DNA of 9,427 nt from Gemmatimonadota bacterium (GCA_019348475.1 JAHWJJ010000148.1:1-9427), one strand, 5' to 3'. Shown: positions 1-7,083, numbered from the stretch's first letter. Numbers and translations: made by a program. The notes: generated by a model not told the origin, from the letters alone.

Positions 1-899
1 TGGTGCGGGCGGCGCCGGTGGCCCCGTCGATCAGCCGCTCGAAGTTGGCCTTCATCAGCCGGGCCATCGCCCCCTCCGGCACGTCGCCGGCAAAGGTGAC
101 GCTCTGCTCCGCCTCGTCCACGGCCAGGATGGTGCGCACCACCCCGGCCTCGCCCGGCGCCGTGCGCAGGCTCAGGGGAAAGAGCAGGCCGCTGGCGGGG
201 AGCTCCGCCGCGTGCTCGCCCAAGTAGCGCTTGTACAGCTGCAGGGCGCTGCAGCCGTCCAGCTCGTACAGCACGTTGCCACGCGAGCGGGTGATGACCC
301 GCTCCGGGCCGAACGGGTCCCACCCCCCCAGCGACCCGTACCCCACGCGCAGCCGCGACCCGTAGAAGCCCACGGCCGCCACCATCCCCTCCTCCGCTTC
401 GCCGTCCACGCCCACCAGCGTGCGTTCGAAGCGCGACCCGTCGGCGGACAGCCCGCCGGTGGCGGCAATGCCCGGGGGCAGCCGCTCCGAGAGCCCCTGC
501 ACCAGGTCGGTGCCGTTCACCCGCAGGCCGTCGGAGAGCACCAGCACGTGCACCAGCCCCTCCGGGTCCAGCGACCCGGCGAGTGCGCGGCCGGCGTCCC
601 GGCTGCACGAGTGCGCGTGCAGCGAAACGCGCCCCACCCGCACCTCCGTCTGCGCGAAGGCCACGGCGGTGGTGACCACGGTGTCGTCCAGCACGCGCGT
701 GCCGGCGATCTCTCCCGCGGTGGAGCAGCCCACCACCCGCGCCCGCGGGTAGCGGGCGCGCACCCGCTCCCAGCAGCGCACGTCCGCCACCCGCTCGCGC
801 GAGCCGAAGAGCAGCACCAGCCCGGCGTCGCCGGGGCCGCCACCATCCGGGGGCTCCCGTGTGCCGTCCGGCGTCCAGGTGATCTGTTCGATTTGCATG
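1..899 (-). CDS. FIST-domain sensory protein (partial, 3' end off the left edge)
   Basis: Reading leftward from ATG at 899 gives 299 uninterrupted codons to the window edge. FIST domains are predicted ligand sensors, with small molecules such as amino acids proposed as ligands, and are usually found in signalling proteins. The sequence shows a FIST_N-like part: LVLLFGSRERV near residues 27-37, GCSTAGEI at 57-64, LSDGLRVNGTDLV at 121-133 and GGLSADG at 148-154. A FIST_C-like part follows, with GGWDPFGPERVITRS at 191-205 and GDVPEGAMARLM at 271-282. Full two-domain proteins have about 380-400 residues, so the C-terminus is probably off the window. I see no signal peptide or membrane segment, so it is probably cytoplasmic. 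ATG 899 is the first start after an in-frame TGA twelve codons upstream; no clear Shine-Dalgarno precedes it. The family call is firm; the ligand and partner are unknown. Confidence 0.85.
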
Positions 900-1105
900 G
901 TGCGGCAGAACAGCGGAAGGGGCCGGGCGCGTCAGACACCGCAGGCTACAACAGAGGGGCGCGATGGTCCCGCGCGCAAGGCCGCGGAAGCCGCCACGTG
1001 CCGCGCAACCAGAGTGCCGGTGGCCGGCCGTCACGCCCGTCCTCCAGGACCGGGCGTGCGGGTGCACAAAGCGTGCGTGTCGGGACGGGCGACGACCAGC
1101 GTGCG

Positions 1106-1215
1106 ATGCGGCTGGACCCGGCGCTGGCGTCGATCCGCGTCGTGGTGTTGACCGCGCCAATGGCGTCACCGAGACCGAACGCCAGCTGCTGGCCCAGGCG
1201 ATCCGCGCACATACG
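1106..1215 (+). pseudogene. Possible frameshifted remnant of a response-regulator receiver domain
   Basis: Codons 1106-1156 read MRLDPALASIRVVVLTA. This closely resembles the alpha-3/beta-4 stretch of receiver domains, typically (R)xDPALAxIPVVVLTA, where the T/A after beta-4 belongs to the phosphorylation site. Shifting frame near 1154-1158 (equal to losing one base or gaining two), the text continues as NGVTETERQLLAQAIRAHT to 1215. That resembles the LTxEDRxxL helix following VVVLTA in hybrid-kinase receivers. Neither half sits in a plausible complete ORF, and upstream I find no phosphoacceptor Asp motif, so this would be a decayed fragment. The resemblance is by eye and short. A remnant of two-component signalling next to a FIST sensor gene is reasonable context. 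Confidence 0.4.
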
Positions 1216-1456
1216 TCCGACCGATTCTCAGGACCGAGCCATGCCGACCCGGGCCGAACGACACGTCGCAGACGCTCCATCGTACTGCGATTCGCCTCCA
1301 GTTGTACCGGGTGCTCCGGTGCGAGGTACTCGGACCCACAACGTCGGGCGTGATGATTGCAAAGGCCTCCCGCCCGTGCTTCTCGTCTGAGAGGCGTCGA
1401 CGTCAGCAGGCGCGCCATATGGGTACCACCGCGCGCGCCGGGGATAATCAGGAGTC

Positions 1457-1467
1457 GAGGGAGAAGG
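1457..1467 (+). promoter_or_regulatory. Ribosome binding site deciding the start at 1468
   Basis: The purine run GAGGGAGAAGG lies immediately before ATG 1468, with GGGAG four bases from the start. This favours 1468 over the in-frame ATG at 1357, whose 37 extra codons are Arg/Pro-rich and look untranslated. Confidence 0.6.
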
Positions 1468-2193
1468 ATGAGCGAGCAGACGAGCGGACCCGGGGACATA
1501 CCTACCAGCGAACGGATGGCGACAATCGCCGCCGCGGCCGCCGACGCCATGGGGCACAAGGCAAAGGGCGAGCATGAGACGCAGCACGGCGCCATGCTCG
1601 CGGTGCCACTCGCCGAGGCCGAGCGGATCATCGCCGGCTGGCCGGAGGCGCCACAGAAGGGGGCGCGGCAGATGCTCGAGCAGTACGGGCCGCCGAACGA
1701 GGCGACGCCGACCAAACTCTTCTGGTACCACCGCGGCCCGTGGAAGCGCATCCTTGTCACCCGCGACGTGCTGACACACAACTTCCCGGCGCCGCACAGC
1801 GATTACCTGACGCAGTGGATCGACTACAAGGTGCCGGTCGAGCTGGTCGATGCGATCACCCGCTACGACGGTAGCTGCCTCATCGACCGTACCGCGGGGG
1901 AGGCGGCGGCGCGCTGCGACTCGGAAGCGGCGAACATGATCACGCTCAACCTCATGCACGACATCGTCACGGGAGCGAAGACCGTCGAGCAGGCGCGAGC
2001 TGTGTATGCGGAGAACATGGCGGCGTACATGATGGGCCGCTCCGCGCCCCTCGCGGAGCGGCTCCTGTTCGAGGTGCCGCAAGGCGGGACCGAGGATCCG
2101 GACGAGAGCAACATGGGCGGCGCCACCGTACGGCAGGCCGCAGGCAAGGTGAAGGACGTGATCACGGGTCGGGACGGCGAGCCGCCGCGGTGA
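1468..2193 (+). CDS. Conserved hypothetical protein, partner of the downstream hydrolase
   Basis: This 241-residue protein is soluble by appearance, with no signal peptide or membrane helix. After a polar N-terminus (about 1-45) comes a core of about 140 residues. Its features include KGARQMLEQYGPPNEATP, then FWYHRGPWKRILVTRD, HNFPAPHSDYLTQWIDYKVP, DRTAGEAAARCD and NLMHDIVTGAKTVEQARAVY. I recall similar unnamed proteins, with a 'YGPPNEATP...W...GPWKR' region, in other bacteria, but know no function and assign none. The YGPPNE-TP/W/GPWKR pattern loosely recalls small proteins of BamE-like fold; this is only an impression. The C-terminal tail (about 200-241) is Gly/Glu-rich and probably disordered. 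The start is ATG 1468, directly after a purine-rich Shine-Dalgarno. The next gene begins 59 bases downstream on the same strand, so the two probably form an operon. Confidence 0.75.
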   Translation: MSEQTSGPGDIPTSERMATIAAAAADAMGHKAKGEHETQHGAMLAVPLAEAERIIAGWPEAPQKGARQMLEQYGPPNEATPTKLFWYHRGPWKRILVTRDVLTHNFPAPHSDYLTQWIDYKVPVELVDAITRYDGSCLIDRTAGEAAARCDSEAANMITLNLMHDIVTGAKTVEQARAVYAENMAAYMMGRSAPLAERLLFEVPQGGTEDPDESNMGGATVRQAAGKVKDVITGRDGEPPR

Positions 2194-2241
2194 GCGCAGG
2201 CCGCGTGCAGCCCGGGCCCACCGAAGGCGGCACTGATACGC

Positions 2242-2247
2242 AGAGGG
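2242..2247 (+). promoter_or_regulatory. Ribosome binding site deciding the start at 2253
   Basis: AGAGGG sits five bases before ATG 2253. The alternative GTG at 2190 overlaps the TGA of the preceding gene (GTGA) and would add 21 residues with no resemblance to the hydrolase family. I therefore prefer 2253, although coupled initiation at 2190 is possible. Confidence 0.5.
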
Positions 2248-2252
2248 ACGCC

Positions 2253-3305
2253 ATGGACCGCGGCGCGACCGACGGTGCGACGTACCGGCTCAGGGGCGAG
2301 ACCGGAACCACCTTCCCCCCGGAGCGCACGGCGCTTCTGGTGATCGACCCGGTGAACGACTTCCTCTCCGAGGGTGGAGCCGCCTGGGATCTCACCCGCC
2401 ACACCGTGCGGCTCCACGATGTGGTCGGCAACCTCAAGCGCGCCATCGAGGGAGCACGTTCGCGAGGAGTCCCGGTCCTCTTCGGTCCCATGGCATATAC
2501 CGAAGAGGATTACGTGGAGCACGAGCTCCACCGCCGCAACGGCATTCATCGGATCCAGTTCGAGAGAAAGATGTTTCTCGCCGGGAGCTGGGGGGCGGAC
2601 TTCCATCCGGACCTTCAGCCGCAACCGCGGGACGTCGTGCTCCTGCCGCACAAGGGAACCGACGTCTTTCGCACGGATCTCCCCGAGCACCTGGAGCGCC
2701 TGGGTACCACGCACCTCGTGATCGCCGGGATGACGGCGAACCTCTGCTGCGAGAGCACAGGTCGCCGCGCGGCCGAGGAGGGTTACGACGTGACCTTCCT
2801 CGCCGACGCCATCGGCTCCGAGAACCTCCCGTCGTACGAAGCGGCCGTGCGCGTCAACTTTCCGCTGATCGGCAACGCGGTGCTCACGGTGAATGACTTC
2901 CTCGCGGCCATCGGTCCTTCCGTCGAGGGGCTCGCGCAAGCTGACGTGGGCGATACGGTGCGCGGTTCGGACAACCTGAAGATCGGCAAGGTGAAGGAGG
3001 TGGTCGCGGCGACGACGACACACGAAGCGTACATGCTCGTGCCACGCGGGATGATCTTACGGACGGATACCTACATCCCGCTGGACGCGGTGACGAAGCG
3101 GGCCGGGAACGTCGTGTTCATCAACGTGCCTCGCCTCGTGGTGGGCAAAATGCCGTGGGATCGACCTCAGCCCCGGGCCGGTCGGCAGCAGATGCTGGGC
3201 CCTCCGGCACAGGACGTGGCAAAGCTCTACCGAACCCACATGCCGACCGCACACGGCGATTCAGCGAACGAACACGACCCGAATGCCGGCACGGCTGATT
3301 CGTGA
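2253..3305 (+). CDS. Isochorismatase-superfamily cysteine hydrolase with C-terminal PRC-barrel/DUF2171-like domain
   Basis: This 350-residue protein is well above the usual 180-240 of single-domain members. Residues about 22-222 form the alpha/beta cysteine-hydrolase domain. The expected triad is visible: Asp32 in ALLVIDPVNDF, Lys134 in LLPHKGTDVF and Cys165 in GMTANLCCESTGRRA, just after the region that carries the conserved cis-peptide in this family. A second Cys (166) follows directly. The superfamily hydrolyses isochorismate, nicotinamide, N-carbamoyl compounds or related amides and ethers, and the substrate here is not evident. After a linker, residues about 231-300 (VRGSDNLKIGKVKEVV, then YIPLDAVTKRAGNVVFINVP) resemble a PRC-barrel/DUF2171 domain, a fold used for small-ligand or protein interaction. 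A polar tail ends at TGA 3303-3305. It is probably cytoplasmic and co-transcribed with the upstream hypothetical gene. The hydrolase call is firm; the barrel call is moderate. Confidence 0.88.
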   Translation: MDRGATDGATYRLRGETGTTFPPERTALLVIDPVNDFLSEGGAAWDLTRHTVRLHDVVGNLKRAIEGARSRGVPVLFGPMAYTEEDYVEHELHRRNGIHRIQFERKMFLAGSWGADFHPDLQPQPRDVVLLPHKGTDVFRTDLPEHLERLGTTHLVIAGMTANLCCESTGRRAAEEGYDVTFLADAIGSENLPSYEAAVRVNFPLIGNAVLTVNDFLAAIGPSVEGLAQADVGDTVRGSDNLKIGKVKEVVAATTTHEAYMLVPRGMILRTDTYIPLDAVTKRAGNVVFINVPRLVVGKMPWDRPQPRAGRQQMLGPPAQDVAKLYRTHMPTAHGDSANEHDPNAGTADS

Positions 3306-3560
3306 CGGCGCAAGACGACAGTGGCTCGTATACCCGATCCAGCGGTCCGAGCGCGTTCGGTAGATCACCCGCCCCGGTGCGGCTCGTCGCCGTCGGTCGT
3401 CGTGCCACCCCGACCTCCGCGCGCCCGTGCCGCCGTCCCCGGGCCCTTCGTCGCCTCCTCCTCCGGATTCCTCGCCGCGGCCCCTGGCGACCTCGGCCCG
3501 GCGCACGGCCGCGTTCTCCGCCCACGCGCGCGAGAGAGAGATCACGTCCCGAACCATCAC
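3261..3560 (-). CDS. Doubtful small ORF coupled to the DUF3592-like gene
   Basis: This 99-codon frame starts with GTG 3560, overlapping the TGA (3557-3559) of the DUF3592-like gene in a GTGA junction typical of translational coupling, and a second possible start (ATG) follows at once. The first 28 or so codons are strongly GC in the third position and read as a plausible helix (VISLSRAWAENAAVRRAEVA). Beyond that the peptide is Gly/Arg-rich and the codon signature fades. Its last 45 bases overlap the 3' end of the convergent hydrolase gene. I recognise no family. It may be a true small gene, a gene whose real stop was lost, or chance. It covers most of the otherwise empty interval 3306-3556. 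Confidence 0.25.
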   Translation of the reverse strand: MMVRDVISLSRAWAENAAVRRAEVARGRGEESGGGGDEGPGDGGTGARRSGWHDDRRRRAAPGRVIYRTRSDRWIGYTSHCRLAPSRISRAGIRVVFVR

Positions 3561-4273
3561 GCGCCGGAACGCTCCACGACCACCCTCGGGGTATTCGTCG
3601 CGTCGTAGCGGACGGTGACCATGCAGCCCGGCTGGTACCTGGGAATGGACGCCGCGACGACAGGCTGCCCGAACGACTGGGCCGTGAACGGGGGGGACCC
3701 GGGCGGATGCACCTCGACCGCAACGTTCACCACGGGATTGGGCCCGTTCACTTCGATTCCGGTCGGCGTGTACTCCAGTACCTTTGCCGGGGCCGGAGTC
3801 CCGATCCGCAGGATCTCCAGGTTCGTCGCCTGGTGCTGCATCAGCAGGCGCTCGCCATCACGATCCCCCACCAGGGTGATGGCCATGGGCCCGTCGGGCG
3901 TCGCAGCGGTCCCGACCAGGCTCACCACCGCGACCCGCCCCGGCGCGGCCGGATCATACCGCACGTACACCCGCGCTCCCGCCTGCGCCATCGGCAGGTG
4001 CACCAGGGGGATGATCACGGTCGCCTCCGCCCGGAACGGCTCGCCGCCGGGAGGGTGGACCTCCACCAGCATTCCGACCTGGGGGTCGTCGTTGATGGTA
4101 ACCCCCGTGCCCCAGGTGCGGATGAGCGTGCCCATCGCATCATGGCCGGTCCGCAGCAGGTGCCGTCTGACGCGCCACCCCCGCGCGCTCTGGATCAGGA
4201 AGGGGCCCAGAGTCACGCCCATGAAGGTCAGGATCACCGCCGGGACCGCCCAGGCTGTGAGATTCGGGATCAT
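3557..4273 (-). CDS. Membrane-anchored protein with two tandem DUF3592-like modules
   Basis: This 238-residue protein begins with a hydrophobic segment (about 8-28, AVPAVILTFMGVTLGPFLI) followed by RGWRVRRHLLR. The positive-inside rule suggests a single anchor with the remainder in the cytoplasm. Two repeats follow. Module 1 (about 46-117) holds GTLIRTWGTGVTINDDPQV, VEVHPPGGEPF and VRYDPAAPGRVAVV. Module 2 (about 160-235) holds APAKVLEYTPTGIEVN, VEVHPPGSPPF and VRYDATNTPRVVVE. This pattern (short beta domain ending in VRYDP...VxV) is typical of DUF3592-like proteins of unknown function. I chose ATG 4273 because GGAG lies seven bases upstream; an in-frame start at 4339 adds an Arg/Pro-rich stretch. 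The gene faces the hydrolase gene convergently and is separated from the kinase gene by a large gap, so it is probably its own transcription unit. Confidence 0.75.
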   Translation of the reverse strand: MIPNLTAWAVPAVILTFMGVTLGPFLIQSARGWRVRRHLLRTGHDAMGTLIRTWGTGVTINDDPQVGMLVEVHPPGGEPFRAEATVIIPLVHLPMAQAGARVYVRYDPAAPGRVAVVSLVGTAATPDGPMAITLVGDRDGERLLMQHQATNLEILRIGTPAPAKVLEYTPTGIEVNGPNPVVNVAVEVHPPGSPPFTAQSFGQPVVAASIPRYQPGCMVTVRYDATNTPRVVVERSGA

Positions 4274-4782
4274 CGGCCGTCTCCGGGGTGGTCGGCGCGC
4301 ATGCGCGGCGGGTGGAGGTGCCCTCGTGGCGTGGAGCACCGGGGGGGAGCCTGCCGCATCCGGTCGGGTGCGCGGACGCGGGGCTGTACTGGATGGTATG
4401 GCAGCGCCCGGGCAACCGCAACGAACTCGGCGCGGGCTCCCGCGGCACCAGGCATCAATTCAGGGTCGTCGTCCGCCACGACCGCGGGGAATACGGCACG
4501 CCCCGGCGCCTTCCCGCGCCGGGGCCGTCTTTCGCCACGCGCGGCCTTCCGGGCGCGCGCCCTCCGTCGGAACGCCGGGCCTACCCCGTCCGGCGGATCG
4601 CCTCGACGTGCTCGTCCTTCGTCATCCGCGGGCTGCGGGGTGTCCAGTTCCCGACGCGCGCTCGTAGAACTGGGCCTTGCCGCTCTCGCGAACTCGCGTA
4701 GGTGAGGCGCCGCTTCCCGGCCGGCCCCGCGCGGCCCACTCACGATTCCCGGCCCGGGGAGGACAGGTGGCGCCAGGAACGA
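4274..4782. other. Gap without a confident gene
   Basis: These 509 bases separate the end of the PfkB kinase gene from the start of the DUF3592-like gene, both leftward. Open frames on both strands (for example 4288-4701 rightward and 4270-4743 leftward) read as Arg/Pro/Ala-rich peptides and do not look coding. Two inverted repeats are visible: a weak one (GGTCGT 4464-4469 with ACGACC 4478-4483) and a strong one at 4501-4524, listed separately. A leftward stretch at about 4700-4581 reads like a fragment of a decayed small gene. The promoter of the DUF3592-like gene should lie within this gap, but I could not pick it out. Confidence 0.55.
4493..4532 (+). terminator. Strong GC-rich hairpin, terminator-like
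   Basis: CCCCGGCGC (4501-4509) pairs perfectly with GCGCCGGGG (4516-4524) around a six-base loop. ACGG (4493-4496) can pair with CCGT (4525-4528) across a small bulge. On the + strand the stem is followed by CTTT at 4529-4532, which suggests rightward termination. No rightward gene ends here. Read leftward, it would lie about 260 bases beyond the kinase stop, without a T-run. It may therefore be a weak terminator for the sugar operon or an RNA structure of another kind. Confidence 0.4.
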
Positions 4783-5802
4783 TCACGTCCGGAATCCATG
4801 TTCGTCACCGAGCTTCAGACATTCCGTCCAGGGCAGCACGCCTTCCGAACTGGCCGGGTGGGTCACGCACGCTGCCGCGGTGCACACCCCCAGGCGGAGA
4901 CACGCCTCCGTCTCCCACCCCTCGTGGAGTCCGAAGAGCACGCCGGCGGCAAAGGCGTCCCCTGCCCCAACCGCCCCGACGACCTTTTCCGCGGGTAGCC
5001 TGACGCTGGGCTGGGAGCATTCGCGACCCGAGGACGTACGCACGAGCGCGCCCTCCGGGTAATGGATGCAGACCAGGTCGTTGACCCCACGCCCGATCAG
5101 CACTTCCGCGGCGCGGGAGACCGCCTCCGGGACGATGGTGCCCGCGCGCCGGGTACGGATGCCGGTCAGCCGTTCGGCTTCGATCTCGTTGAGGAAAAGG
5201 TAGTCGATGGCGGGGAGCGAGGGCTCGACGACACGCGGCACGCGGTCCGTGGCTTCACTCACCAGATCGGCGGAAGTCTTGAACCCCAGCGACCGAGCTT
5301 CGTGAAAGAGGGTGGCCGCCCCCGTCCTGCCATCCGCACTGACCTCGTCCAGCCGCTGGAGAAGGAGCAGATATCCGAGATGGAAGATCCGGGCGCGGGA
5401 GGTGCCGAGCGGAAAGTCGCCGCGGTCCAGCAGGCGGTTGGCTCCGGGATGGTGGAAGAAGGTCCTCCTTCCCGTCGACTGCACCGTCATCACCTCGGTA
5501 TACGAGGTGGGATCGTCGGCGGTGCGCCGAAGGTGGCCGGTGTCGATTCCGTGCGTCCGGCAATCCTCGAAGACGAAGTCTCCGGCCGCGTCGTCCCCCA
5601 CCAGGCCCACGCCGGCGAGCGGGAACGGGGCCCGCAGCCTCGCGAGGTCCTTGAGCAGGTTGTACGGAGACCCCCCGTTGCTCCTGGATTCTGCCAGGAT
5701 GCAGGCCAGGCCGTCCTCCTCTGGATAGCGGTCGATGATCTTTATGCGATCGACGATCCAGTTGCCCCCAGCCAGCACGCCGCTCCTGTCCCCGCTCGTC
5801 AC
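4783..5802 (-). CDS. PfkB-family carbohydrate kinase
   Basis: This 339-residue protein is a ribokinase-like sugar kinase that transfers phosphate from ATP to a sugar or sugar-phosphate hydroxyl in the cytoplasm. AGGNWIVDRIKIID (11-24) is the first beta strand and substrate region. NGGSPYNLLKDLARL (42-56) matches PfkB signature 1, and VGAVGAGDAFAAGVLFGL (275-292) matches signature 2, with Asp282 as the expected catalytic base and the Gly-rich anion hole. RRTFFHHPGAN (112-122) resembles the lid/substrate loop seen in a bacterial subgroup with no substrate known to me. Start GTG 5802 overlaps the oxidoreductase TGA (GTGA), suggesting translational coupling. GTG 5778 is an alternative, with AGGAG four bases upstream; it would remove eight residues and still leave the fold complete. 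It is the last gene of the leftward operon. Confidence 0.9.
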   Translation of the reverse strand: MTSGDRSGVLAGGNWIVDRIKIIDRYPEEDGLACILAESRSNGGSPYNLLKDLARLRAPFPLAGVGLVGDDAAGDFVFEDCRTHGIDTGHLRRTADDPTSYTEVMTVQSTGRRTFFHHPGANRLLDRGDFPLGTSRARIFHLGYLLLLQRLDEVSADGRTGAATLFHEARSLGFKTSADLVSEATDRVPRVVEPSLPAIDYLFLNEIEAERLTGIRTRRAGTIVPEAVSRAAEVLIGRGVNDLVCIHYPEGALVRTSSGRECSQPSVRLPAEKVVGAVGAGDAFAAGVLFGLHEGWETEACLRLGVCTAAACVTHPASSEGVLPWTECLKLGDEHGFRT

Positions 5803-6929
5803 CGGCCGGCCAGGGTCACCACGCCACCGGTCCTGTGCGACTCGAGGGCCGCCGCGAAGAGCGCCTGGCTGGCCACGGCCTCGTCGGGGGTGACGCAACC
5901 GAAGCGGCCGCCGAGAAACCCTTCCCGTTCGGCGACGAAGGCGGCCAGCATCTGCATGATGGCGTCCGGAAAGCCGGGTTCGAAAATGCCGCCGCTGATC
6001 GTCCTGAACGGGGTCTGGAACCCGAGGTCCGTCTTCTGCCACCACTGCTCGCCGTCGCGGCGGAAGGTCCACAGCGTCTTCGGCTCCTTGGTGCTGTAGC
6101 GAACGGCGCCCTCCATCCCCGCCACCTCGATGTACCAGGTGTTGGTCTCGCCCGGGGCGATGCGTTTGGTTTCCAGCGTCATCGGCACCGGTTGATCGCC
6201 AGGTCGGACCGCCGTGTGCAGGATGGCGTTGTCCCAGGTGTCGCACGCCGCCACCCCGCCGTTTCCGTCGGGCCGCTCCCGGACGATGTTGACCAGCTGG
6301 GCGAAGACCGACTCCGGCTTCCAGCCGAGCCGGAACGGCACGTGGGTCACGTGGATCCCCAGATCCGCCATTACCCCGGTTTCTCCGCAGCTCTTCACCT
6401 GCCGCTTCCAGTTGATCGGCTTTCGCGGATCGATGTCGCTGGAGTGGAGGAACCCGGCCCGGATCCCCAGCAGATCACCCAGCTTCCCTGAGCGCACCGC
6501 CTCGACCACCCGCTGCGGACCCGGGAGAAACGGGAACTCCGAGCTGCAGCGCACGAACCGCCCCAGCCGCGCGGCCTCGTCCCGGATGGCTTCGGCCGCG
6601 CGGAGATCGATTCCGAACGGCTTCTCGGCGAGTAGATCCTTCCCCGCCCGCAGGACGTCGAGGTAGATCCGCTCGTGCAGGTCGTGCGGCACGGCCACGT
6701 ACACGACGTCGACCTCCGCATTCGCCAGCAGCTCCGTGTGGTCGCGGGTGCGTTGCCGAACCGTCGGAACCTTCCGGAACCAGTCGAGCAGTTCCTCCTT
6801 CAGATCACAGACGGCGACCAGTTCCACCTGGACGGGATACTCGTCCAGGGCGAACCAGCGGCCGAGCGCACTGGCTACTTCCCGCCCCATCAGCCCCCCG
6901 CCGATGATGCCCAGCTTGATCGTTTTCAT
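5799..6929 (-). CDS. Gfo/Idh/MocA-family NAD(P)-dependent oxidoreductase
   Basis: This 376-residue protein has the usual length of the family. An N-terminal Rossmann fold carries LGIIGGGLMG (6-15, GxGxxG) for the dinucleotide, and AEKPFGID (101-108) gives the conserved EKP with Lys103, the usual proton-relay residue. The C-terminal alpha/beta sheet domain includes GVMADLGIHVTH (185-196), where Asp189 and His193 match the DxxxH active-site pair. Family members oxidise or reduce sugars and inositols; a few use NAD+ in a redox-neutral way for glycoside cleavage or epimerisation. The substrate is unknown. ATG 6929 follows GAGG with a six-base spacer. It lies 154 bases after the aldolase stop and overlaps the kinase start by four bases, so it belongs to the same sugar pathway. 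No signal peptide is seen, although some relatives are exported. Confidence 0.92.
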   Translation of the reverse strand: MKTIKLGIIGGGLMGREVASALGRWFALDEYPVQVELVAVCDLKEELLDWFRKVPTVRQRTRDHTELLANAEVDVVYVAVPHDLHERIYLDVLRAGKDLLAEKPFGIDLRAAEAIRDEAARLGRFVRCSSEFPFLPGPQRVVEAVRSGKLGDLLGIRAGFLHSSDIDPRKPINWKRQVKSCGETGVMADLGIHVTHVPFRLGWKPESVFAQLVNIVRERPDGNGGVAACDTWDNAILHTAVRPGDQPVPMTLETKRIAPGETNTWYIEVAGMEGAVRYSTKEPKTLWTFRRDGEQWWQKTDLGFQTPFRTISGGIFEPGFPDAIMQMLAAFVAEREGFLGGRFGCVTPDEAVASQALFAAALESHRTGGVVTLAGR

Positions 6930-7083
6930 CCCAGGCCTCGTACGGGTTCAATCCTGGTCCAGAGGGCGGGGCACGGCAGAGGACGGTCTGGAATCAGCAG
7001 CGAGAGCGGCAGTTCACTGGATCCCGGGTACCTTCGTCGCGTCGTCGCTTCCGCGAGCGTGCGAAGCCTGCTCGTCGAGCGAT

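Larger units (their letters stand above)
900..1467. other. Intergenic region between two divergent genes
   Basis: This 568-base stretch separates the leftward FIST gene from the rightward hypothetical gene and should hold both promoters. I could not assign a convincing -35/-10 pair. A GATAAT hexamer at 1443-1448 has no matching -35 box. Open frames crossing the stretch read as low-complexity Arg/Pro/Ala peptides and do not look coding. The exception is a short receiver-domain-like remnant near 1106-1215, listed separately. Confidence 0.6.

Noticed and set aside
212..1390. Long rightward open frame opposite the FIST gene and across the gap
   Set aside because: Its translation is His/Arg/Pro/Ala-rich low-complexity text antisense to a clear FIST gene. 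Only the receiver-like fragment inside it looks meaningful.
1443..1448. GATAAT as a -10 promoter element for the hypothetical gene
   Set aside because: No recognisable -35 hexamer lies 16-18 bases upstream, and the promoter consensus of this organism is unknown.
3302..4705. Long rightward frames opposite the DUF3592-like gene
   Set aside because: They have Arg/Pro-rich composition and no motif; the minus strand carries a coherent duplicated protein.
4270..4743. Leftward 157-codon frame in the gap
   Set aside because: Composition is dominated by Arg, Ala, Pro and Gly with no motif, and it overlaps the start of the DUF3592-like gene out of frame.
5803..6246. Extension of the kinase frame upstream to 6246 (a 487-residue protein)
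   Set aside because: The extra 148 residues are out-of-frame text within the oxidoreductase gene; PfkB proteins start near the AGGNW strand.
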